This document shows, one piece after another, positions 55,940 to 64,000 of a stretch of 64,000 nt of DNA. The notes below the pieces were generated by a model that saw only the letters and a list, made by a program, of their open reading frames with translations, was not told where the DNA came from and searched no databases. Within the stretch, counting starts at the first letter, position 1. Each line of letters begins with the position of its first letter. The translations under genes were made by a program, and so were the position numbers. The DNA lies in the NCBI GenBank assembly GCA_963920525.1, contig OY986438.1:179778888-179842887 (forward strand), read 5' to 3'. The DNA is from Dichetophora obliterata. Lineage: Eukaryota > Arthropoda > Insecta > Diptera > Sciomyzidae.

Positions 55940-56721
55940 CTAGTCAATACCTGATGCTTCGCATGCGATACAAATATTAAATACCATGTCAAATTTGAAA
56001 TTTTAAAATTAAAGTATTTTGTTTAATCTTCAAATGCAAAATATAAAAATAATTGTGTTTATTAAATAATGAAAAATTGGTATAAGTATTAAAAAATTAC
56101 TTTATTTAATTTGAATTATCCTGTTTAAACAGTAATTGTTATGGTGACATAAAGTTGCTTGGCTTTTTATGTATTTCGATTTTTTAATAAGTCCTAATAT
56201 AATCCTTTAATGATTATACAAAATTTGGATAAAAATTTTTTTAAATTTGTAGCTCAAAAATTTAATTTTTTTAACTTAGATTGTGAACATGAATATATTC
56301 TCCATAAGTTTTGAAAAATTTTCACTATATGACAATTAACTTTTGGCTATATATCGAAAACTATAGATTTCTAGTGAATGAACGAAAAAATTTTTGTTTT
56401 TGGAAAGCAAAAACTACCAAAATATAAGATGTCAGTAAAAAAGATTATATGTAGGAAAATATTAATTTTTAAGTCATATATACATTGCTTTATTAAAAAA
56501 AAAATATATGCAAAATCAGACATCGGATCTACTTTTCTTGACATCGTAACATTTTAGTCAAATATCGGATCATCGAATTCAAGACTAAAAATCGTAACAA
56601 ACCCGATATATCAGACCATATGGCAACACTGCTGCCGTGTTATATTGAGAGAAGCTCTTGCGACAAAGAGAGGAAACCTTTGTTTCTGTTGTATTTTGCT
56701 GCTTGTTGAATGTAAACCTTA

Positions 56722-57121
56722 GTATGCTGTAGAAGCAAAAAGAACAAAGAACAACTCTTTTTTCAAATATTTATATTATATTACACAATATTTCTTGAGA
56801 AGAAAGAAAAAAAGAAAAAGGTCTTAACATTGATAATTTCAAAGCTCGGCTGATAGACATTTGGAATGAAATGGATCAAGACATGGTGCGTGCAGCTTGC
56901 AAATCATTCTTCAAACGTTTGCGTCAAACAATCAAAGAGAAAGGAGAAAGATTTGAATTAACGGCCTGATTCCCTTAACTTTGTAATATTTTTTTAGCAA
57001 ATAAAAAGAAATTATGAAATTTCATTGACTACTTTAGTATTTATGGCGCATTATTTTAGTGACACTTATTCTGGTTCACACTGTAATTAAATGCCTAAAA
57101 ATGTTCGTGCCTACAGCATAC
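56722..57121 (+). mobile_element. Internally deleted Tc1-like element in Helitron C
   Basis: The ends GTATGCTGTAG and its exact complement CTACAGCATAC are flanked by TA (56720-56721 and 57122-57123). The 400-bp element keeps only the transposase C-terminus. Helitrons A and B lack it at the matching position. Confidence 0.8.
56823..56969 (+). pseudogene. Tc1-like transposase C-terminus
   Basis: A 48-codon stretch encodes NIDNFKARLIDIWNEMDQDM and VRAACKSFFKRLRQTIKEKG, then a TGA at 56967-56969. The pattern L...I...W..[I/M]........ SM..R[L]...I...G is the C-terminus of Tc1 transposases. The DNA-binding and catalytic domains are gone, so it is a dead remnant carried by the short Tc1 derivative. 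Position just before the right terminal repeat fits a full-length parent. Confidence 0.75.
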
Positions 57122-57424
57122 TACGCTTTAGCATAAAATAAAATACGTGAATTTTGTAATAATTAAAGAAGAGACATTTCGAAAACTTATCTATTACACT
57201 GGAAATTATCATAGGAATTGAATAAACAAAGAATTATCAAAATTATCAAATAGTTTATTCAAAAGCTGCAAATACTGGAAATTAGCATAGGAATTAAATA
57301 AACAAAGAATTATCAAAATTATCAAACTGTAATCAAAGAATGCAAATAAAGAATTATCAAAAATAATAGGTTCAGCTTGTTTGGCTTCCAATTTTGTGAG
57401 TCTCTTTATACATAATAGTATAGA

Positions 57425-59199
57425 TATACTATATCTTGATAATATTTTCCCTCAGGAATTTATTTTCGTTTCATATAAAAAACAAAATTTTCATTTACTA
57501 ATGAATAGCCTGAAACCACATCTAGCAATACTTTCATAGAAATGCCTATAACCTAATAGAATAAATTAAGGATATTCTAATTTTTATGTTTATAGTCATG
57601 CACGAATTATACCTCTTTGTAGATACATGTTAATACGCTTGAAAATATGTGTAAGCAAACTTACCTTTGAGTTTATAGAAAATGATTGAGTAAACTTTAT
57701 TTTTGATTCTCAAAAGGATTTCAGTTAGTCATATACTAATTATATTTCACCAGTTGGTATTATAAATTAATATATAAATTTAGATACAAACATTAATTCA
57801 GCCATATCGCTCTTGCCAAAATTTTATACTAAATCAAGCCCTAATATTTATAGAGGCTAATTATCTGTTAATGTATCATAAAAATTAAGTGTATATATGT
57901 AAATATGTTTGTTGTTTTTTTAAATTGCGTTTTTGTTTCTTATTCATGTTTTTGATAATGCATCAAAGAAATTTTTTAATAATGCCGTGAGCAAGCATTT
58001 GTTTTTTTCTTTACTATAATAAATTACTTGCTAAATGCATATTTTCATATTCATTGTATAGAATAATTTTTAATATTTTCTATGTTTTCTCTTCCAATGT
58101 TAATCTTTCGTGTATATATTTTTGTAATAGCTTGAAGATAAAATAACTTACTACTTACTTGCCTATTACTTAATGCGCACACACTTTATAATAAGTTTTA
58201 TATTCATTCTCAACTTTACCGCGGACGTGCAAAATGAAATTTTCAAAACCCAAATAAATTTCGCTCCACCTTATGCTGTAAATGCATATATCAGTTTTTT
58301 TCAAGCTTAAAAATATTTGTTGTTTTAAACTATTCGTCTGCATTTTACATGTCCGTCTGTTTTCCTGAATTCCATATTATCCGTCTGTCGGTATGTTTGC
58401 TTTTGACAGTCCACATTTATTTAGTCCACTACACATTTATTTAATTTTGCAATATAAATCAGATCACAAAAAAAATCACCTCAAGTCTTATAAGATTTCT
58501 GCAAAAAGCAGTTTACTGTGTAAGGTAGATGTCATCAGTGGTTAAGCGGCCATTCCCGAACAAATGTAATTCAGAATTGTGTACATTTGTTGGAGTCCTG
58601 GCAGCTACATTGTATTTAAGAATACTTGGTTACGTCATGTGTCCATTTACCACTGGGTTGTTTTCAGTATGCTCTTCAAAACGCTCATTAATACATACTC
58701 ATTATGGGAGAGTATAAATGTGCAAAGCTACGCGACACCCAGGGTTGCCAGTTTGGTAAAAAATTACCAAATTTGGTAGAACATTTTTGTATAAATAATT
58801 TTGTATAAAAATAATAAAGCATTTAAAATGCTTGATCCTCCAAGTAAATTATGATTGATATGACATATTCTTGGATCAAGGAAAATAGTTTCTCGATAGG
58901 AGAACATTTTTTCTCTCTGTGAATAATAACACAAAAATATTCCAAGCAGACATTGCGTTGAAACCATATTGTCAGTTACGTATTAGAATAAAATCGTTAC
59001 AAAGCTTTTAACCTTTAACATTTTAACTCGAGCAGATGGGGCAAACTGACACCATTTCTGAAATATGCATTCAAAATTCACCCAGATTTAATCATTGTTT
59101 ATATTCTATGCCATTTTATTCCTCTATGTTATTGATATGATATTTGTTAGATACTCACTTTCATGGAGTGATATATTTTTGTTATAAAAATAACTTTCA
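57425..59199. other. AT-rich stretch without recognisable genes
   Basis: Only the CAGGGTTGCCA-type end at 58740-58790 stands out. Small open frames around 58530-58780 lack domains. Confidence 0.4.
58740..58790 (+). repeat. Terminal-like motif beginning CAGGGTTGCCA, second copy
   Basis: CAGGGTTGCCAGTTTGGTAA followed by TTACCAAATTTGGTAGA matches the minus-strand motif at 1032-1082. No partner end found within the next kilobase. Confidence 0.5.
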
Positions 59200-59639
59200 T
59201 TAAGGGGGTCTTCTCATTGAGCAACTTTTTTTTCGACTTTTTTTTTGCATTTATTTATAGCTTGGGTAGTTGTGAATATGCCCCTAAAAGGATTTTTAGA
59301 AATTCGAAATACTTTAGAAGATACAGCCTTTTTTGTGAAGCAAGGTCTTCGTCAAAATGAGCTAATTTTTTCGACTCATTTTCGAACGAAGCGGCATAAA
59401 GTAACCACCGAATTCCGTTGAAAATGTTTATTGTTGGGTAAAAACGTGTTTGCACACATATTCATACAAACATACGAATACACATTTCTGCTTATTTTAG
59501 GGGTTGAAGCATTTTTTGAGTCCAGGTGTTCAACTGAAAGCATCATTTAGTTCAGTTTGTATCGAGTTGAGCAACAGACGCGTGCGCTTCAGTGAACGGA
59601 AAAGTAAATTTTTCATAAATTTATTGTGATTTTTGTAAA

Positions 59640-61318
59640 ATGGATCGGAAAAGTAATAAAAAAAAAACGCCCAAGTGAGCGTCAGAATCGTGCTAAAAAA
59701 CGCGGGTTTAGTGGAAATCAGCATCTTAGACCAGAGGATTCTGAATATACCAGTACATCGGCCAAGAAATTCAAGAATAACGAAGACGACGAAGTATCAA
59801 TCAAAAACAATTTGAAGTATTGCATTCTCGAGTTCTGTTCTGTGTTTACTACGTTGTCAGCGTTGGTAATTTGTGTCTCATGCAAGCAAAAAATTGAGAT
59901 CTCAGAAGCCTCACCAAATGGAGTTGGATTTAAAATCGCTTTGAACTGCGCCTGCCCACGCACAACATATACTCCTTCGTCACCTATGATCGGAAAATCA
60001 TATGAAATTAATCGACGCTTGGTTGTTGCCATGCGGCTTTTAGGGATTGGGCCAAAAGGTATAACCATGTTTTGTGGCCTCATGGACCTCGGACAAAGTT
60101 TGTTCAACAATCTGTACTATACTATCCTACAAAATTTGTACGTTGCTGGAAAAGCCATGTACGAACATGTCATTTCAAAAGCTATTGGAGAAGAAAAAGA
60201 GGCTATGATCGAAGCGAATCCAGAGTGCGATCCCACTTTATTTACTGTGTCGGGGGATGGGACTTGGAAGAAGCGTGGCTTTGCTTCCCTTTATGGTGTC
60301 ACAACTTTAATTGCCAAGCATACCAAAAAAATTGTTGACACTGTCGTAAAATCTCGTCTGTGTAACAGCTGCAAATATTGGGAAGCCAAGAAGGAAGAAG
60401 AGCCAGAGGCTTACCAAATTTGGCTTGATACTCATGACGAAGAATGCACCATAAACCATGAAGGAAGCTCTGGGAAAATGGAGGTGGACGCTGTAATAGA
60501 GATGTTCTCCAGGTCGTTTGAAACACACGGCATAAAATATGTAAAGTATATCGGCGTATAAGCGTATATAAAAGTATAAGCGAATGGGCACGCGACTTCG
60601 AAAAATAAAAAAAGAAAATAAGGGCATTGGAGGCAAAGGTGCGGGCAAGCTCACCGACAAATTAATATCCGAGTTGACCACATATTATGGCCTTGCGATC
60701 CGCCGTCATCCTTACTCCGTGGAGGATATGAAAAAGGAAATTTGGGCCACTTTTTACCATAAGTGCTCCACCGATGATAAACCGCAACACTAAAATTGCC
60801 CCACCGGTGCGTCAAGCTGGTGCGCATGGCAGAAAGCAGCTGCTGAAGGTACGTTAGATAGCTTTCACCACACGTATGCACCTCTCGACAAGAAGGTGAT
60901 GGAGGTAATAAAACCAGCTTACGAAGCGCTGTCGGCAGATAATTTGCTTGAAAGATGCCTTGGATCTGAAACTCAGAATTCCAATGAGTCCTACAATTCT
61001 GTTCTTTGGTCACTTTCGCCCAAACACATCAACTCAGGCGCACGCACCATCGAAGTGGCCAATTTCATTGCAACGTGCCTCTTCAACGACGGTTTTATAC
61101 CCATACTTAAAATTATGGGTTTGATGGGTATTGCGATTGGCAAAAACGCATACGAATACGCACTATCTCGCAATGAAGACAGATTGAACCGATCAGAGAC
61201 TCGAGCTGCGGCATCATCAAAAGCTGGCAGAACGGCTCGCAGAGCAGAGAGGGCAGCAGAAAGCAGTTTCTACGAAAAAGAGGAAGGTGGCCTGTATGGA
61301 GCTGGCATCGCCGACTAA
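59640..61318 (+). pseudogene. Kolobok/Mutator-like transposase, near full length but inactivated
   Basis: The natural start is the ATG at 59640 (MDRKSNKKK); a ten-A run at 59658-59667 shifts the frame, after which it is open to 60561. Legible blocks: KRPSERQNRAKKRGFSGNQH, LVICVSCKQKIEIS, EINRRLVVAMRLLGIGPKG, FTVSGDGTWKKRGFASLYG (first catalytic D), SRLCNSCKYWE, NHEGSSGKMEVDAVIEMFSR and FETHGIKYVKYIG. The following GDGDSK...KECIGHVQK region is missing at about 60560-60583, which removes a catalytic aspartate; it continues MGTRLRKIKKENKG, YYGLAIRRHP, IWATFYHKCSTDDKPQH, a TAA stop at 60791-60793, CPTGASSWC, and TQNSNESYNSVLWSLSPKHI to EEGGLYGAGIAD and the final stop at 61318. The block order matches full-length family members as I know them. 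Confidence 0.82.
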
Positions 61319-61832
61319 TATTTGTAAGTAAAAAATATCTGAAATATTTAGATTTTCTTTCAAAGGCCCTTTTTTGACTACCTGGCCAGTTTTCTTCACA
61401 TCTACTGAACCAATTTTGATGAAATAAAGCTTTAATGACGCAAAATTACCTCCTTTTGTTAATTGCGTACTTTAATTTGTCACTTTTTTCTTTTTTTGCC
61501 AAAAAAATAACTTTGATACCAGCAGAACTGCTTTTCTTGAAAAAAAAAATTTTTGCGTTTTTTTGAAACCCTCGTATTTTGACCTATGAGTTAAGTTTTC
61601 TCCGGTTCTACCGGACCGATTTTGATGATACAAAGTGAATTCGACGGAGAATTGTCAGCTCTTTAAAACTGCATTTAAACATTTTTGATTTTTTTTTTCC
61701 CAAAAAAATTACTTCAAACTTTAAACGCGTTTATCTCGAACCCACGTTTTTCGAACTGGCGGCCATGATATCTCCAGTTCAACTGAACCGATTTTCATGA
61801 AACAAAGTGGAATCGACGCAGAATTGTCACCA

Positions 61833-61991
61833 TTCTCGGGTGAACCTCGACCATAATTTTAAAAAAATTTTTACTATTTTTTTTTTTTACACTAAACTAC
61901 AAAAAAAAACCCGAAATTGAAATTTTTTTTTTGAATGGCCACCATTTTGTCAAAAAAAATCACAAAATTAAGCTTGAGGTTCACCCGAGAA
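61833..61991. repeat. Hairpin in the 3' region of the Kolobok-like element
   Basis: TTCTCGGGTGAACCTCGACC (61833 on) pairs with GGTTCACCCGAGAA and its upstream bases (to 61991): 28-base arms with about two mismatches around an A/T-rich loop. Copies of a GAACCGATTTT[G/C]ATGA motif occur at about 61409, 61614 and 61787. Confidence 0.8.
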
Positions 61992-62275
61992 TTACATTTA
62001 TACTGATTATAACCCCGTTTTTTTTTCATTTCAGACGCTCCGGAGACCCGGAATCGTGGCCGCCGTGACGACACCTTTTTTTTCACCACCAACTTTGAAG
62101 TCTCATTACTTTTTGAACAGCCCACGTATCGAGGCAAAAAAAATTTTTTTATTTACTTTGAACCTTTTGTAATACAATAAATAAAAAAAATTTTCAACTA
62201 TTCTTTGCGTTTTCAAATAAGAATTTTTTTAAAAAGGGTCCAAAAAACGGGTTTTGAATGAGAAGACCGCCTTAA

Positions 62276-64000
62276 GGATTGCGTGATTTGCTTGAAACAC
62301 ACATTGAAAATAAAAGCAACCTTACACAGCTTAAATGGCTGGAAGAACGTTTGCCACATCCAGTGACTCCTTCTTAAGCAAATCGCTGCTAACGAAAAAT
62401 AATCTTCGCCATTTTCTTAAGCTACTTAATTGCGCACATGACAGAAATGAACAATAAATTCAAATGTCCTACAAAGTTTCTTTCGAATAACTTTACACGT
62501 AAAGATAAATACGCGTTAGATACGTAAAATGATTGTACTGGAAGATACAATACGTTAGTATTCACACTGATAAGCTCTCTTGTCGTTGGATTATACAGAA
62601 GCAAGAATATTAAAATTAGACAAACACGAATCGAAAGAATGATTAATTGAGGTACATGTCAGTAGGTGTGATTTTTCAAATTTGCTCGGAGGTAAAGGAT
62701 GAAGTTTGAACGAACGTAAAGTGCAAAATTTAATTTTAAAAACGTTGGTATGAGAGAGTAAAGAGAATGTATGTTATTATAATACGTACAAATAGAGAAT
62801 CATACGTATTATAATTATTCTTTGCACATAGTATGTATGTATGTACTACATACATTCTTTTTACTCTCTCATACCAACGTTTTTATATGTTTATAATAAC
62901 TTTTGTTATGTTATAAGTAAAATAAAACAAAAAATACTGCACCAATTTGGGCGATTAGAAAACAATGTCATCAAAGGTCAATCTAAGTTAGATGATGATG
63001 ATACTCAGCCCATCTCAATACCTTTTTTGTACACACAATATTAATTGCTCAAATATGTTTACTTAAATCTCAGAGCAATTACCATAGATAATTAAGAAAA
63101 TAAATTTATTAGAATAATACTGTACGCCCATATAATATTGTATAAATGAAAAAAGAGTCGTGTGGAAGTTATTTGCGTGTGTGTTATTGTGATTTTTTTG
63201 TGTTGTTTCTAAGAGATAAAAGCCAATCTTATACTGTCAATTACCGATTCAAAATAATCATCAACTATATGATAAGCTTACTAGGCAACATTATCACAAT
63301 ACAACGACAATTGACCCAATGTTATGCCATATTATATAAAAACGAAATTTAAGCACAAATAAATAAAATATTCCTACGACACGATGAAATTCTACACAGC
63401 AATCGTTTGAAGAAGAAACAGAAAATATTTCTTGAAAATGGCTATTTATAAATAATATTTTGATATTTTGATATTTAAATCCTTTTAATTGTCACCTAAT
63501 AAATTTTCAGCAAGTTTTGCAGTAAAGGAATTAACTAAAAATTTCTTTTGTTTACAAAATATTTACATACTATATGCGAGGTCAACTATTATTGCTTTTA
63601 TCATTAACTTGTTTTAAAATTTTCATTAACCATTAATGAGATGATAATAATAAAAATTTCAACTTGTGCTAATTTTATTGCTTAGCAACGTGAAATAAGT
63701 TCTTTGGTTAAGTAGTTTGTTTTGATTGAATTGCTTTCATTTTTTATTGACTGATATTACTTGTTTTGGCTCGTTAATTAAGTTTTAAAACAACAGTTTT
63801 AATAACAACGTTCTAATAATGTTGGCAATTAATTTGAAATTCTTCAGATCACATGCATACCAAACAACTTGACACATATTAGTTGATAGATGACTAGCGA
63901 GAATGTTCAGAAGCTGAATAATGAACTATTTCACAATTATTCGCAAGGTTTTTCAACAACAAATTGGTGCAATGGAAAGTGGCATTCCATAAGTGTGACT
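62276..64000. other. AT-rich stretch to the right edge
   Basis: No recognisable gene. A 148-base hairpin lies at 62737-62884 (listed separately). The rest is AT-rich with occasional AATAATAAT runs. Confidence 0.4.
62737..62884. repeat. Branched inverted repeat
   Basis: The outer arms 62737-62773 and 62849-62884 (ACGTTGGTATGAGAGAGTAA and complement, continuing GAATGTATGT) match with one or two differences. Inside, TATTATAATACGTA and TACGTATTATAAT form a second stem. It may be a very small MITE; no target duplication is clear. Confidence 0.85.

Larger units (their letters stand above)
55940..57424 (-). mobile_element. Helitron C, short copy
   Basis: On the minus strand it starts TCTATACTATTATGTATAAA at 57424 (after A) and ends GGTATTGACTAG at 55940 (before T). 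It shares ends and an internal block (TGTTATATTGAGAGAAGCTC) with copies A and B but is diverged and shorter (1485 bp, including a 400-bp Tc1 derivative). A ~79-base internal block (GGAAATTA[T/G]CATAGGAATT) is duplicated at about 57204 and 57283. It is the most degraded of the three copies. Confidence 0.8.
59204..62271 (+). mobile_element. Kolobok-like DNA transposon flanked by TTAA
   Basis: The ends GGGGGTCTTCTCATT (left) and, inverted, GGCGGTCTTCTCATT (right) lie between TTAA at 59200-59203 and TTAA at 62272-62275. The 3068-bp element contains one long decayed transposase gene (59640-61318) and a ~950-bp 3' region with a hairpin and a thrice-repeated GA[A]CCGATTTTGATGA-like motif. TTAA target use plus this transposase type points to Kolobok; Pfam groups the domain under a Mutator-like name. 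The sequence TTCAGTTTGTATC (about 59553) upstream of the start resembles an arthropod initiator, weakly. Confidence 0.82.

Noticed and set aside
58529..58967. Overlapping 62-67 codon frames on both strands
   Set aside because: No domain, and one spans the CAGGGTTGCCA repeat end; consistent with chance.
59718..61013. Minus-strand frames of 120-130 codons within the Kolobok-like element
   Set aside because: They are antisense to the well-supported transposase and have no motifs of their own.

Overview
The window looks like transposon-dense, AT-rich insect DNA, most likely from a fly (Diptera). The basis is the mix of element types (Helitron, Tc1/mariner, hAT, Harbinger- and Kolobok-like DNA transposons, and non-LTR retrotransposons of CR1-like, R1-like and LOA-like type), a candidate 65-bp intron, and AT-rich spacer with CAA/GTT runs. 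The species cannot be named from sequence alone. I see no confident single-copy host gene, rRNA, complete tRNA or CRISPR array. Almost every recognisable coding segment belongs to a mobile element, and most are broken.

Layout. 1-570 is the tail of a non-LTR element (minus). 2924-8333 is Helitron A, which carries a hAT-like MITE (3140-3463) and a second Helitron (4411-7210). 8450-11016 is a LOA-like LINE split by a LINE 3' end and a TTCATTAAA-rich element. 11363-13099 is a hAT-like element with a sister element inside its own terminal repeat. 13501-13922 is a four-copy tandem repeat. 14595-15518 holds two MITEs. 18462-19000 holds two mariner 3' ends. 19130-21080 is an old open reading frame of an uncharacterised family, split by a hAT element. 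21542-29046 is a three-level nest: Helitron B contains a hAT element, which contains a CR1-like LINE with an uninterrupted ORF2. 29608-31077 is another truncated LINE.

33480-39560 is an R1-like LINE on the minus strand, broken into reverse transcriptase, endonuclease and ORF1 pieces. The breaks are made by an element carrying a spliced zinc-finger reading frame (35012-35990) and by a LOA-like LINE on the plus strand (37271-38840). 41644-45843 has mariner, Tc1 and LINE remnants. 45844-47646 is a foldback element with repeat-bearing arms and a mariner at its centre. 49187-51923 holds three inverted-repeat elements. 55940-57424 is Helitron C with a Tc1 derivative inside. 59204-62271 is a Kolobok-like transposon flanked by TTAA, with a largely preserved but inactivated transposase.

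The three related Helitron copies (A plus, B and C minus) act as internal empty-site controls: an insertion in one copy is missing from another, which fixes several element boundaries and duplications without outside data. The best candidates for something undescribed are the spliced zinc-finger frame in the 35012-35990 element, the tandem 5'-end structure in the nested Helitron, the composite foldback at 50690-51923, and the unassigned coding-like blocks at 28330-28557 and 17706-17852.
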